In this document: positions 1 to 10,800 of the stretch, piece after piece
How positions within the stretch are numbered: the stretch's first letter is position 1
Layout: each line of letters starts with the position of its first letter
From: CAZGOM01 sp964527265
GTDB taxonomy: Bacteria > Planctomycetota > Phycisphaerae > Phycisphaerales > Phycisphaeraceae
Assembly: GCA_964527265.1 (NCBI GenBank)
Contig: CAZGOM010000006.1
Location: 1-64,000, forward strand
Direction of reading: 5' to 3'
DNA length: 64,000 bases
The notes under the pieces: generated by a model
Told to the model about the DNA's origin: nothing
The model's input: only the letters and a program-made list of their open reading frames with translations
The model's database searches: none
Made by a program: the position numbers and the translations under genes

Positions 1-942
<942 letters not shown>

Positions 943-1047
943 GATGAAAGACCCCTGAACAAAGAAGCAACATGTATGAAATGAAGTGCTAACGCACTCT
1001 GTGACAACAGTATGCCATTCACAGGGTCGTTTCTGATAGAACAAAAA

Positions 1048-1064
1048 CGATGCTTTTTTTGTCA
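1048..1064 (-). promoter_or_regulatory. 17-bp element shared with 22469-22485, upstream of a pseudopilin gene
   Basis: In gene orientation the element reads TGACAAAAAAAGCATCG. The identical 17 bases lie at 22469-22485. Here it ends 105 bases before the start codon at 942; there 115 bases before its start. It overlaps a -35-like ATGACA, and a weak TCTATC or GTTCTA lies about 17-19 bases further on. It may be a promoter core plus operator. Identity well past the -35 hexamer suggests a bound regulator, which is inference. Confidence 0.5.
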
Positions 1065-1156
1065 TTCGCGATACTGGGCGACTCGACGCTCCCAGGGATA
1101 CAACGCAGGACACATCGCAGCATGCCGCTGTAGGTAGAGCCTGCGAAAAGCCTGGA

Positions 1157-3433
1157 TTACCGATCCTTCTTGTTGCCCTTCTTCTGCTGTTCGCTCTGCG
1201 CGGCCTCAAGCTTTGCCTGCTGGGATTCAACGATCTTGGAAAGCACCGTCATGAAGCCCGGTTTCTTGTTGGGGTCCACCTTGAAGAGCGTGCCCGCGGC
1301 TTCTTCACGCGCAATGTGGCGCTTGACGATCAAGCTGTCCACGATGCCTGCCGCGGTGGAGGCAAAGATGTAAAGCGTGAGGCCAGAGGGCGCGCTGTAA
1401 AGCATGAAGGGGAACAGGATGGTTACAAACAGCATGATTTTCTGCTGCTGCTTGGCGGTGTCCGTGGTCGCCGGGGGGGCCGTCAGTTTCTGGTTCACCA
1501 CGAAGACGATGCCCATCAGGATCGGCATGATGTTGAGGCTGGAATAATCCAGCTTTATGAACAACAGGTTCAGAAAGCGCGATTCTGGCAGGAACACCAT
1601 CAGCCGGTCGGGGCTGCTCAAGTCGGCAAAGAATGTCCAGTTCGGGCTGATTGCCTGGAAGAGGCCCCAGAAGGCAGGCGCATGGCGCAGTTCAATCGCG
1701 AAGTAGAGCATCGCGTAGAGCGCAATCCAGATCGGCATCTGCAGGAACATCGGCGCGCAACCCAGCATGTTCAACGGATTGATGTTCTTTTCGCGGTAAA
1801 GGCGCAATGTTTCGGTGTTCTGCGCGGAGGGGTCATTGGCGTATTTCTTCTTGATCTTTTCCAGTTCGGGCTGGATGGAAGCCATCTGCTTGCCCATCTT
1901 GGCCATGTTGATCTGCGACCGTTTGGTAATCGGGTGCAGAAGCAAACGTACCACCAGCACCAGCACGATGATGGCGATACCCCAGTCACCCGTGACGGCA
2001 TGGATCAGGTACAGGAAGTTGAGCAGCAAATGCGCCAGCCACTGGAACGTGCAAAAACTGCAGAACCCGCCCAGGGAATAGATGATCATGTCGTTGAAAG
2101 CCAACTGCTTGTAAGGCGCAGCAGTCAAAATCGTCGGGTCCAGCGGACCAGCATAGACCGTCAAATTCAGATTCTTGGTCTGCGCGGCAGGAATCGCGAT
2201 GGGCGCGCTCTGCAATGTCAGGAAAGCGCTGCTGGAATCAAAATGCGGGTCGGCGGGGGGGTAGTTCCCGATGATGTCCAGGCCGACCACTGGAAAGATT
2301 TCATCCAATTGCTTGAGATGGGTGCCGGGCTTGCCCAGCGTGGCATCGTCGATGGGACGGTAGACCGAGGTGGCGAAATACCGGTTGCGATAGGCAAGCC
2401 ACACCATTTCGGCTTGCGGGGGGCCTCCGATCAGCGGCCAGAGGGCATGCGTGCGGTTGTTGGTCTTGGTGAACTGGGTGATCCCAGCGTCGCGGGAGAT
2501 GGTGTCTGTGGTGGTGTACACGAACTGGCGGGTGGGGTTGTAGGAAACGTTGAAGTAGCCCACCACGTCCAACCGGCGGTCGCCCATGTAGGCGGTTTCC
2601 TGGGGGAGGTCGCCCATGGCGTATTGCTGCCAGACGATGTTGAGGTCGCGGCCCGAGAGGTTCTGCAGATCCTGCTGAAGCTGGACCTGATAGCTGTCTT
2701 TGGCCACGGTCCACGTGCGGGTGATCTTCAGGACAGGCTGATTGTTGTCGTCAACAATGGTGACGGCATAAACGGCCTTGTTTTCCAGCACGGCGGTCGG
2801 CTGGGTGGTTGCCTGGGTGTCAGGGGGGGCAGGAAGAAGCGTCAGGCGGTAGTTATCGGTCGGGGTGACCAGTTCCCAGCGAACGCCCGACAGGTCCACC
2901 GGTTGGCCGTCAATGTAGATGGCGCGCGCGGCAAACGGCATGAAAAACCGTCCCGAGAGCGGGTCCACCACATAATGCTGAAGTTTATACGCATGGCCGT
3001 GAATCACTTCATCCGTGTAGCGCGATGCCGTGGTGTTCAGGACTGAAGCGCCCCAGGCCGAAAGCTCCACCTGGAGATTAAAGCCGGTGGTCTTATCGTT
3101 GGAGCCGATGGTGGCCACGCGGGCCTGGGTGAAGCCTTTGGCTTTGTAGACGGTTTTGAATGCGGGGGCGTTGAGCGCCGGCACTGCTGGTGTCGTTGCG
3201 GACTGGGAGGCGGCAGGCTGCGTGGTTGCGCCGGCTTCAGCCGCTGCGGGTGCCGTGGTGGAGGCGATGGCAGGCGTCTGATTTGGATTCAGGGGTGCCT
3301 TTACATTAGGCTGGGCGACCGGGGTTTCTTCTTTTTTGAGTTCTTTTTCAGCCGATTTAGCGTTGAAAAAGAAGGAGACGACCACCGCCAGGGCCATCAC
3401 AGCTGCTATCGCCACGAGAACTTTATTACGCAC
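1157..3433 (-). CDS. yidC: Membrane protein insertase YidC
   Basis: YidC/Oxa1/Alb3 insertase of 758 residues, which places proteins into the cytoplasmic membrane with or without SecYEG. An N-terminal membrane anchor (about residues 5-24) is followed by a Pro/Ala/Thr-rich linker (30-90) and a large periplasmic beta domain (about 95-445). The conserved core follows: TM helices around AIIVLVLVVRLLLHP, carrying the groove arginine, a charged cytoplasmic hairpin (KMGKQMASIQPELEKIKKKY), NMLGCAPMFLQMPIWIALY, and a final pair ending near LYIFASTAAG. A Lys-rich tail (EQQKKGNKKDR) could contact ribosomes. It starts at GTG 3433, with GAGG about 8 bases upstream. The usual rpmH and rnpA neighbours are absent. 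Length and order fit the Gram-negative type. Confidence 0.96.
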   Translation of the reverse strand: MRNKVLVAIAAVMALAVVVSFFFNAKSAEKELKKEETPVAQPNVKAPLNPNQTPAIASTTAPAAAEAGATTQPAASQSATTPAVPALNAPAFKTVYKAKGFTQARVATIGSNDKTTGFNLQVELSAWGASVLNTTASRYTDEVIHGHAYKLQHYVVDPLSGRFFMPFAARAIYIDGQPVDLSGVRWELVTPTDNYRLTLLPAPPDTQATTQPTAVLENKAVYAVTIVDDNNQPVLKITRTWTVAKDSYQVQLQQDLQNLSGRDLNIVWQQYAMGDLPQETAYMGDRRLDVVGYFNVSYNPTRQFVYTTTDTISRDAGITQFTKTNNRTHALWPLIGGPPQAEMVWLAYRNRYFATSVYRPIDDATLGKPGTHLKQLDEIFPVVGLDIIGNYPPADPHFDSSSAFLTLQSAPIAIPAAQTKNLNLTVYAGPLDPTILTAAPYKQLAFNDMIIYSLGGFCSFCTFQWLAHLLLNFLYLIHAVTGDWGIAIIVLVLVVRLLLHPITKRSQINMAKMGKQMASIQPELEKIKKKYANDPSAQNTETLRLYREKNINPLNMLGCAPMFLQMPIWIALYAMLYFAIELRHAPAFWGLFQAISPNWTFFADLSSPDRLMVFLPESRFLNLLFIKLDYSSLNIMPILMGIVFVVNQKLTAPPATTDTAKQQQKIMLFVTILFPFMLYSAPSGLTLYIFASTAAGIVDSLIVKRHIAREEAAGTLFKVDPNKKPGFMTVLSKIVESQQAKLEAAQSEQQKKGNKKDR

Positions 3434-3653
3434 AGTTTTTGCCTCGAAAGTCTGGTTTCATGCCCGAATCAAAGACGCAACAGTATAGGGCTTGAGCCCA
3501 TGGCCCGCGAACCGGTGCGTGACGCATGCGGAGGATGCGCGTGACACGCTGGGATTGATTCTCTGGGTTGGGAAGTTAAGTCGCCCAAATGCTAGACTTG
3601 CAACCCGTTTGGGTTGAATGGGCGACGGATGCAATGTTTAACAGGATCAAGCC

Positions 3654-4265
3654 ATGGCGATTTATCTGGATGGGCAAGCGGTTGAAACTGATGCTCCGTT
3701 GCTGGCTGATGTTCTGGAGGCTTTGCGGCTGCATCTTCAGCCCTTGCAAAGGGTTATCAGTGAGGTGAAGCTCAATGGCAACATCCTCTACGGGCAGGAA
3801 TTAATTGATCTGCGTGGGGCGGAACTGGAGGGCGTGACGCTGGAGGTGAAATCCGATAGCCCAATTCACCTGGTGGTGGAGACGCTGGTGGCAGTGCGCG
3901 AGGGCTTGCCCCGGGCCTATGAAGAGCAGCAAGCGGCGATTCTGGAGATTCATCAAGGACAAATCGACGCAGGGCTCGTCCGGGCGGCTAAGACCATGGG
4001 GTATTGGGACCATGTGCTGGGCGCGCTATCGCTCAGTGTAGACATGCTCAAGATCGAACCTCGCAACGTGATTTTTCTCTCCCGCGATCTGACGCTGTGG
4101 GCAGATGAGCTTCGCCGCGCACTGGGCGACCTTCAGGACGCCCTTGAGAAGAAAGAGACCCGCAAGGTCCAGACTTTATTGGGAGGGCAATGGCCCGATC
4201 TCACCGAAAGCTGGGGGCGTTTGCTGGATTACCTGGCCCATGAGGTCGGAAAAGCTGCAGTGTGA
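3654..4265 (+). CDS. Conserved-looking hypothetical protein, 203 aa
   Basis: I do not recognise this family. The protein is soluble and mostly helical, with no signal peptide or membrane segment. The first 70 residues (MAIYLDGQAVETDAPLLAD...LNGNILYG...LEGVTLEVKS) look like a small beta-rich domain. The remainder (about 75-200) is a string of acidic amphipathic helices, including AYEEQQAAILEIHQGQIDAGLV and a possible coiled coil near LQDALEKKETRKVQ. It starts at ATG 3654 with AGGA upstream. It stands alone, divergent from yidC and 76 bases before an aldo/keto reductase gene. A small hairpin follows at 4285-4303 (ACCTCC/GGAGGT). Confidence 0.7.
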   Translation: MAIYLDGQAVETDAPLLADVLEALRLHLQPLQRVISEVKLNGNILYGQELIDLRGAELEGVTLEVKSDSPIHLVVETLVAVREGLPRAYEEQQAAILEIHQGQIDAGLVRAAKTMGYWDHVLGALSLSVDMLKIEPRNVIFLSRDLTLWADELRRALGDLQDALEKKETRKVQTLLGGQWPDLTESWGRLLDYLAHEVGKAAV

Positions 4266-4284
4266 TGTGGCGACTGAACTGACG

Positions 4285-4303
4285 ACCTCCCGGATTTGGA
4301 GGT
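4285..4303 (+). terminator. Weak hairpin after the 3654-4265 gene
   Basis: ACCTCC (4285-4290) and GGAGGT (4298-4303) form a 6-bp stem with a 7-base loop, 20 bases after the stop codon. There is no T run, so efficient intrinsic termination is doubtful. The right arm could also act as a Shine-Dalgarno decoy. Confidence 0.3.
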
Positions 4304-4341
4304 AGGTTGTTCAATCATCTTGTTCACCATCGGAGCCAACC

Positions 4342-5328
4342 ATGAAGTACGTAAGACTCGGCAAAACCGGAATGAAAGTCTCGCAATTGTGCCTTGGATG
4401 CATGAGCTATGGCGTCCCTGAGCGTGGTAATCATCTTTGGACGCTCCCGGAAGAAGCAAGCCGCCCGATGATTAAGCGCGCTTTGGAGGCCGGCATCAAC
4501 TTCCTTGACACCGCCAACGTCTATTCCGACGGCACCAGTGAGGAAATCGTCGGTCGTGCCATCAAAGACTTCGCAAAACGCGATGAACTGGTCATTGCGA
4601 CCAAGGTTCATGGCCAGATGCGTTCCGAACCCAATGGTCGCGGCCTTTCCCGCAAGGCCATTTTTACTGAAATCGACAATAGTCTGCGTCGGCTGGGGAT
4701 GGATTATGTCGATCTTTATCAGATCCATCGCTGGGATTACCACACCCCGATTGAGGAAACTTTAGAAGCGCTGCACGACGTGGTGAAAGCAGGGAAGACG
4801 CGATACATCGGGGCATCATCCATGCACGCCTGGCAGTTTGCAAAAGCCCTTTTTCTAGCGAAAACCAATGGCTGGACGCAATTTGTCTCCATGCAGAATC
4901 ATTACAACCTGATGTACCGCGAAGAGGAACGGGAGATGATGCCGCTGTGCCTGTCGGAAGGAATCGGTGTAATGCCATGGAGTCCGCTGGCCCGCGGACG
5001 GTTGACACGGGCGTGGGACGAGCGAAACGCCACGCAGCGCGCTGGGTCGGACAATGTGCTGCAGAAGATGTACACCCGGGTGGAGGAAGCCGATGAGGCG
5101 GTCGTTCGCGCGGTTACCGAGGTTGCTAAAAAACGCGGCGTGCCCCAGGCGCAGGTGGCCATGGCGTGGCAGTTCAGCAAGCCGTATGTCACCAGCCCGA
5201 TCATCGGGGCGACGAAGATGGGGCATCTGGAGGATGCGCTGGCGGCGTTGGAACTGATGCTGACGAAGGATGAGATTGATCAGATGGAGAAGCCGTATGT
5301 GGCGCATCCGGTCCTGGGGTTTGAGTAA
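4342..5328 (+). CDS. Aldo/keto reductase (NADPH-dependent)
   Basis: TIM-barrel oxidoreductase of 328 residues that reduces aldehydes or ketones, probably sugar-derived. The catalytic tetrad is visible: Asp56 and Tyr61 (FLDTANVY), Lys88 (IATKVH) and His129 (LYQIHRWD). The cofactor-binding C-terminal region is present (MPWSPLARGRL and SPIIGATKMGHLEDAL). The sequence resembles the YajO/YghZ branch, which favours short aldehydes, but the substrate cannot be read here. It starts at ATG 4342 (MKYVRLGKTGMKV), a standard family beginning. It precedes two Gfo/Idh genes after a 237-base spacer with several inverted repeats, so cotranscription with them is uncertain. Confidence 0.93.
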   Translation: MKYVRLGKTGMKVSQLCLGCMSYGVPERGNHLWTLPEEASRPMIKRALEAGINFLDTANVYSDGTSEEIVGRAIKDFAKRDELVIATKVHGQMRSEPNGRGLSRKAIFTEIDNSLRRLGMDYVDLYQIHRWDYHTPIEETLEALHDVVKAGKTRYIGASSMHAWQFAKALFLAKTNGWTQFVSMQNHYNLMYREEEREMMPLCLSEGIGVMPWSPLARGRLTRAWDERNATQRAGSDNVLQKMYTRVEEADEAVVRAVTEVAKKRGVPQAQVAMAWQFSKPYVTSPIIGATKMGHLEDALAALELMLTKDEIDQMEKPYVAHPVLGFE

Positions 5329-5344
5329 GACAGTGCGGGCGGTG

Positions 5345-5553
5345 ACTGAATATTCAGTAGATGTCTAATGGTCGTATGGTTCTTTCATCAAAAAGAAGTA
5401 ATACGTGCATTTGACCATTTATAGGATAGCCTTTTTTATTGATGAAAGATAAATCTTCAGCCATTTTTCATTCTGCGTTTCACGCCGCATGAAAAACGTT
5501 TTATACTGCCCTTGATGTCTGCTTAGGCGTTCCTTTTCAAAGTCCTTTTCAAA
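5345..5553 (+). promoter_or_regulatory. AT-rich intergenic region with nested inverted repeats and a direct repeat, upstream of the Gfo/Idh pair
   Basis: Four kinds of element are packed here. (1) A perfect 14-bp palindrome ACTGAATATTCAGT at 5345-5358. (2) An 11-bp inverted repeat, TCTTTCATCAA (5381-5391) with TTGATGAAAGA (5439-5449). (3) An 8-bp hairpin, TTTTTCAT (5464-5471) with ATGAAAAA (5489-5496), whose loop contains GCG/CGC. (4) A direct repeat TCCTTTTCAAA at 5531-5541 and 5543-5553, just before the start at 5566. A further 7-bp pair (5367-5373 with 5413-5419) crosses the 11-bp pair. Operators and a structured leader are both possible. Confidence 0.45.
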
Positions 5554-5565
5554 CACGGAAAAAAC

Positions 5566-6573
5566 ATGAGCAAGCTTCACATCGGCATCGTCGGCGCGGG
5601 TTTGATCGCACGTGAACATTCAGCCACGCTTACCAGGAGCAAATATGTGGGCAAGCTGAGCGTATTTGATTCGGATGCCGCGCGTGCGGGCGCTTTCAGC
5701 AAGGACATTGGCACAGGCACTGCGCCTTCATTGGATGAGCTCGCCAAATCCGTCGATTTGCTTTGGATCTGCACCCCTCCGGTGGCGCATTTGCAAGCAG
5801 TGCAGGCTGGATGCAGGGCGGGTAAGCCGATTTTCTGCGAAAAACCGCTGGCTCAGAACACCAAGGAAGCACTGGCCATTCAGAAGGTCACCACCGCGGC
5901 CAAGGTGCCTTTCTTCATGGGGCAGTCCGGCCGCTTTACCGATGCCTTCATCAAGATCAAGGAAGTGGTGGAGAAGGGGCTTATTGGCGATGTGGTGTAT
6001 GTCTGGTCACTGCGTCACGGGTATCTGGATCGTAAGAACCAGCCGGCCTGGCGCTTTGAAGACAAGTCATCGGGCGGCGTCCTGGTGGAGTTTGGCATTC
6101 ATGAAATCGATTTCGCGCAATGGATCGGTGGGCCGCTGAAGGATGTGTCAGCGATCAGCACATCGAAGATTTTGAATCCTGGAAAGTTCACTGAAGCCGT
6201 CACTGCCGTGGGCACTTTCGTCAGCGGAGCCAAGGCAAAGGTGGAAGTAAGCTGGGCCAATCCCCGCTATCTTTGGCAGCGCGGCGTGGAAGGCACCAAG
6301 GGCAGCCTTTTCTACTGTGACAGCAACTTTAATCATGTCATGCACGTCGTTCCAGGCAAGCCCCCGAAGATGATCAAGGCCGGCGGCATCCACTGGAAGG
6401 ATCCGGTGACTGGTGAAAACATGGCGTTCAAAAACCAGGCCAAGGCGGTGCTTGAAGCATTGGTGAGCGGGAAGCCCGCGCCGGTTGGGATTGAAGCGGG
6501 ATTGCTGGCCGTCAAAGCGGCCGACGCAATGATGAAGGCCGCGACGAGCGGAAAGAATGTCAGCGTGAAGTGA
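5566..6573 (+). CDS. Gfo/Idh/MocA family oxidoreductase
   Basis: NAD(P)-dependent sugar or cyclitol dehydrogenase of 335 residues. The N-terminal Rossmann fold begins IGIVGAGLIA (residues 6-15). The family signature CEKPLAQ contains the catalytic Lys. The C-terminal alpha/beta domain carries VEFGIHEIDFAQWIGG, where the His and Asp act in catalysis. The substrate cannot be deduced; in this phylum the family acts on oxidised sugars, inositols and glycan-derived monosaccharides. It starts at ATG 5566 with GGA a few bases upstream. Its stop is 39 bases before the next Gfo/Idh start, so the pair is probably one operon. The two are only distantly similar, so this is not a recent duplication. Confidence 0.93.
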   Translation: MSKLHIGIVGAGLIAREHSATLTRSKYVGKLSVFDSDAARAGAFSKDIGTGTAPSLDELAKSVDLLWICTPPVAHLQAVQAGCRAGKPIFCEKPLAQNTKEALAIQKVTTAAKVPFFMGQSGRFTDAFIKIKEVVEKGLIGDVVYVWSLRHGYLDRKNQPAWRFEDKSSGGVLVEFGIHEIDFAQWIGGPLKDVSAISTSKILNPGKFTEAVTAVGTFVSGAKAKVEVSWANPRYLWQRGVEGTKGSLFYCDSNFNHVMHVVPGKPPKMIKAGGIHWKDPVTGENMAFKNQAKAVLEALVSGKPAPVGIEAGLLAVKAADAMMKAATSGKNVSVK

Positions 6574-6612
6574 GAAGTGCGGCGGGGTGTGAAAATCAAA
6601 AAAGGAAATTCA

Positions 6613-7728
6613 ATGGCTAAGAAGACGACGCAGGATCTGGGTATCGGCATCATTGGTGCGGGAAACATGGGCAAGATTCATGCCGAGTGTTTTTCGAAGA
6701 TCAAGGGATGCAAGGTGGTGGGGATTTATAACCCCACTGTTAAAAAGGCTGAGGAACTGGTCAAGAATTGGGGCGGCAAAGTGTTTGAATCTGTGGAGGC
6801 GCTCATTGCCGATCCGGAGGTCAACACCGTCATTATCGCCAGTCCTCAGGCGCACCATCGTGATCAGGCGATCGCGGCGGCCAAGGCGAAGAAGCACATC
6901 CTTTGCGAGAAGCCCATTGCGCTGACTGTGAAGGAAATGGATGAGATCGCCAGGGAAGTGAAAAAGGCGGGAACGACGTTCATGGTGGGGCACCAAATGC
7001 GCTACCATCCGATCATTCATGCGGTGAAGAAGGCGATGCCGAAGCTGGGCAAGGTTTTCAGTCTTGATATGGAATGGGCGTTTCGCATCGCGGGGCATGA
7101 AGGACGCTGCTGGACGAGTTACCGTCATGGCGGGTTCTTCATGGAGCTGGGTTGCCATGCGGCCGATCTGGCGACGTTCTTCATGGGGCCGGTCAAGCAC
7201 CTGACGGCCAATACGCTGCGCATCAACCCCAAGCGCATCACAGAAGACTTCACGCGCGCGCTTTTGCACTTTGAAAGCAACGCATCAGGAAGCATCGTGG
7301 TGAGCGCCAACCACAGGAATGATCGGCAAGGGATGCTCAAGGGGCGGATCATGGGCGACAAGGGGCGGATCGATTTCACCTGCTACCCCTATGGGCGGGA
7401 TTTCAACCAGGCGACGCTGACACTGGACGCCGGCAAGGAAGTATTTGTGCCGGACGTGACGGTGATGCCCATCGAGTTTGAGGCGCCGGAGTCGCAGTTT
7501 ACGGTGTACCCCGGCTTTTATGACATTTACCAGAAGCAGGCGGCGAACTTCGTGAAGGCTGTGCGGACGGGCAAGGCGCCCACATGCACGCTGGAAGACG
7601 GGCGCGCTGCGGTGGAGATGGTGCTGGCGATTTATCACCAGCAAGGCGAGGCGAGCACGAAGGGGAATTTTAAGAAACCGCCGAAGAAGTATCGGAACGA
7701 TGCGACATCGCACCCGCTGGTGAAGTAA
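6613..7728 (+). CDS. Gfo/Idh/MocA family oxidoreductase
   Basis: Second dehydrogenase of the pair, 371 residues from ATG 6613. This start is preferred over an in-frame GTG at 6577 because AAAGGAA lies directly upstream and the protein then begins MAKKTTQDLGIGIIGAGNMG. The Rossmann glycine motif is followed by HILCEKPIAL (catalytic Lys) and FFMELGCHAADLATFFMGP (catalytic His/Asp region). The C-terminal domain is longer than in its neighbour, with a lysine-rich tail. Two adjacent members of this family often catalyse successive oxidation and reduction of one sugar, which is a plausible role here. Transcription ends at the strong stem at 7750-7780. Confidence 0.93.
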   Translation: MAKKTTQDLGIGIIGAGNMGKIHAECFSKIKGCKVVGIYNPTVKKAEELVKNWGGKVFESVEALIADPEVNTVIIASPQAHHRDQAIAAAKAKKHILCEKPIALTVKEMDEIAREVKKAGTTFMVGHQMRYHPIIHAVKKAMPKLGKVFSLDMEWAFRIAGHEGRCWTSYRHGGFFMELGCHAADLATFFMGPVKHLTANTLRINPKRITEDFTRALLHFESNASGSIVVSANHRNDRQGMLKGRIMGDKGRIDFTCYPYGRDFNQATLTLDAGKEVFVPDVTVMPIEFEAPESQFTVYPGFYDIYQKQAANFVKAVRTGKAPTCTLEDGRAAVEMVLAIYHQQGEASTKGNFKKPPKKYRNDATSHPLVK

Positions 7729-7749
7729 GAGAACGAAAGTACGCGTAAA

Positions 7750-7780
7750 AAAACACCCCCGGCAATGTCGGGGGTGTTTT
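7750..7780. terminator. Bidirectional intrinsic terminator
   Basis: A perfect 12-bp stem, AAAACACCCCCG (7750-7761) with CGGGGGTGTTTT (7769-7780), and a 7-base loop. The A and T flanks give a U run on either strand. It serves both converging genes (stop at 7728 on + and at 7805 on -). Confidence 0.92.
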
Positions 7781-7804
7781 CTTGTGTGCGGAGGAGACAT
7801 CGTC

Positions 7805-10800
7805 TCAGGCGACGATGACGAGGCGATAGCCTGCGTCCTGGTCGTAGGTGCCGGGGGTGGTTTTGTTGGTGACGCGGACGACGGAGTTTGGGGGTGGGTT
7901 GCCGGTCTGGCGGGTGTAGTTGCCGATCTTGGTGAAGACGTAGAAGCCGTAGCCGGACAAGGTTTCGTTGTTGACCAGCTTGAGAGAGGCGTTGGTGAGG
8001 GAGCCGGTGAGAATGTCGCTGTTGCTGAAAGAGGCATGGCCGACGGGGACGTTCTTGCCTGTGACCGTGAAGCCGGCCAGCGTGGCCGCTTTGCCGCCAA
8101 AGAGCGTGAAGTGCGAACTCTTAACGGTACCCGCATTCACGCCTTCCGAGACGCCGACATAGATGGCGCTGCTGTAGAAGGAACCGACGGAGACTGCGCC
8201 AGCGTTGCCGTGGATGTGCCAGGTACTGAGATTGACCTGGCCGGCGATGTTGATGGGGCCGACGGCATTCTGACCGATTTTGACGTTATCGCCGGTGATT
8301 TCCATGGCGACGCCGTCCCAGTCGCCATGGACTGCGGAGGCGGTTTTGGTGGCGGCGGTGGCCTTCGCGGTGATGCCGGCGACCTTGCGGGCGGTGATGG
8401 AGCCGCCGTCCCAGTTTCCGGTGGTGAGGGCACCGATATTGCCTTCGACCCATAGGGTGGTGCTTTGAAGGTCTTTGGTGCTGGTGAAGGAGGCGAGATC
8501 GCCGCCCTTGCCGCCGAAGCCGATTCTGATTTCCAGGTGATCGGCACCGCCGAGGGAGATGGGGCCTGAAGAGCCGGAGACGTTGAGGTGGGAGTTGTCC
8601 GAGGTGAGTTTGCTGGTGTAGCTGGTGAGGTCGCCGGTGATGTCGATGGTGGTGTTGGCGAGCGCGCCGACAGTGATGGGGCCGGTTTTGCCATTGATGG
8701 ACCAGGTCTTGTTGTCGCCGTACCCTCCAAGGGTGCCGGCGATGGAGACGGAGCCAAGGGCGAGCGTTCCGGTTTTGAGGCCGATGGCGGAGATATCGAC
8801 CTTGCCGGTGAAGTCGCCGGCGATGGCGGGAGTGGTCTTGGTGGCGGCGACGCCCTTGGCGGTGATGGAGGTGACTTTGGGGGCGGTGATGGAGCCGGAC
8901 TGCCATGCGCCGACGTTGATCGCCCCGATGGCCAGGGAGGAGACGAGGACGTTTTCGAGGGTGATTTTAAGAGCGGTGTAGCTGAGGATTTCAGCGTCGG
9001 CGGAAAAGGTGAGGTGATCGGAGGAGCCCATGGAGATGGCGCCGGTTTTGCCGGCGATGTCGATGGAGGTGTCGCGAATTTCACCGGTGACGGAGAGAGA
9101 GGCGAGGTTGCCTTTGTTGGCGGTTTTGTGCTTGGTTTCAAAGACGAGGCCGGTGACGTCGCCGCCGATGCGGATAGCGCCGACGCCGCCGGTGATGGAC
9201 CAGTCGGCGTTTAAGCCGGTGGATTCACCATTGCCGGTGACGGAACCTTTGATGGTGAGTGAGCCGAGGGTTTGAGCGTTAGCGGTGGAGGAGAGGCCGA
9301 CGATGGTGAGGTCGCCGGTGAAGTCGCCGCTCAAGATCGGGGTGGAGATGCCTTTGATGACAGGACCGGCGAGGCCGGTGGTGGTGAAGGAGGTTAGTTT
9401 GCCGGTGAAGATGGAACCGCCAGACCATTGGTTGACGGAGACGGTTCCGAGCGCGCCGGTGATGTTGAACTCGACGTTCTGGGCGTGGCGAGCCTTAAAT
9501 GAGGTGAAATCTTTGTCGATGTGGGCGATGAAGTTGGAGACGTCGCCGGTGACGGTGAGGGAGCCGACGGCGTTGGCAAAGAGGCCGCCGCCGGAAGAAG
9601 CGCCTTTGACGGTGGCGGAGCCGAGCTTGTGTGCGCCTAAAGCCCAGATGGATGAGCTATCGCCTGAGATGGTGATGGCGCTGACGAGGGGGGCGACGAC
9701 GGCTTTGCCACTGACGGAGACGGGGGCGGGGAGGGTGAGGCGGATATCAGCCTGGAGATCGCCGCGGACGAGGGGGGCTGTTTTGGTGGCGGCGCGGCCG
9801 GTGATGGAGAAGGAGCCGAGGGAGGCGGCGATGAACTCGTCGGCGAGGCCGTTGGAATCGAGCCAGTCGATGGCTTTGAAAGAGGTGATGGTGGCGTCGG
9901 TGCGGATGGAGACTTCGGAGAGGCGACCGAGGGTGATGGTTGTTTTGTCGGAGACTGATCCGTTGATAATGATGTTGGATTGATGGTGGGTGACGACGTC
10001 GCCGAGGGTGAGGGTTTTAATGTTGGCGGAGGCGTTGAATGAGCCGTGGAGGGCGGTGGAGGCGGCGTTTAAGGCGAGGAGGCCGCCGCTGACGTCGATG
10101 GCGGTGAGGGAGGAGATGCCGGTGCCGGTGGGGGTGTTTTTGGTGGTGGTGATGGTGAGAGAGGAGGAGACGGCGAGGGTGCCGTCCAGGGCGAGGCTCA
10201 GCAGGCGTTTATCGGGGGTGATGAAGAGCGTGCCATTGCCGTGACCGGTGAGGGCGAAGACGACTTTGTTGTTGTTTTCGTCGAGGAAAGTGCGGTCTTT
10301 GAGGGCGGTTTTAGAGGTGAAGGTGTGGAATTCACCGGGTTCGACAAGGCCGGTGAGGGCGAAATTGAAGGTGCCGACGGCTGTGTTGGTGTCGAACTGG
10401 ACTTGGCCGGAGAATTCGCCGGGGGTTTGGGTGGAGAGGGAGACGGTGAACGTGTCGGACTTGCCTGGGGCGATGGTGTCGCTGAGACCTTCGGTGATGG
10501 TGAAGCCAGTTGGGACGGAGAAGTTGGAGATTTTAAGGGGGAGATCGCCGGGATTGTTGACAGTGAAGGTCCGACTGACGGAGCCGGGAGCGATGGATTG
10601 GTAGCTTGTGCCGAAGTTGGTGCCGTTTTCGGTGGAGGTGAAGGTGGAGCCGTCGGAGACACCGTTGCCGAGGTTGGGGAGCGTGCTGACGACGTTGACC
10701 TTGGGGGCGGGTACGTGGTTGATGCTGATGGTGAAGGTTTGCGGGAGGCTGGTGTTCTGGCCGCCGTTGGCGGTGCCGCCGTTGTCCTTGGCGACGAGGG

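Noticed and set aside
1316..3046. 576-residue open frame antisense to yidC
   Set aside because: It arises from the strong G/C bias at third positions of yidC; composition is Arg/Gly/His-rich and no domain is recognisable.
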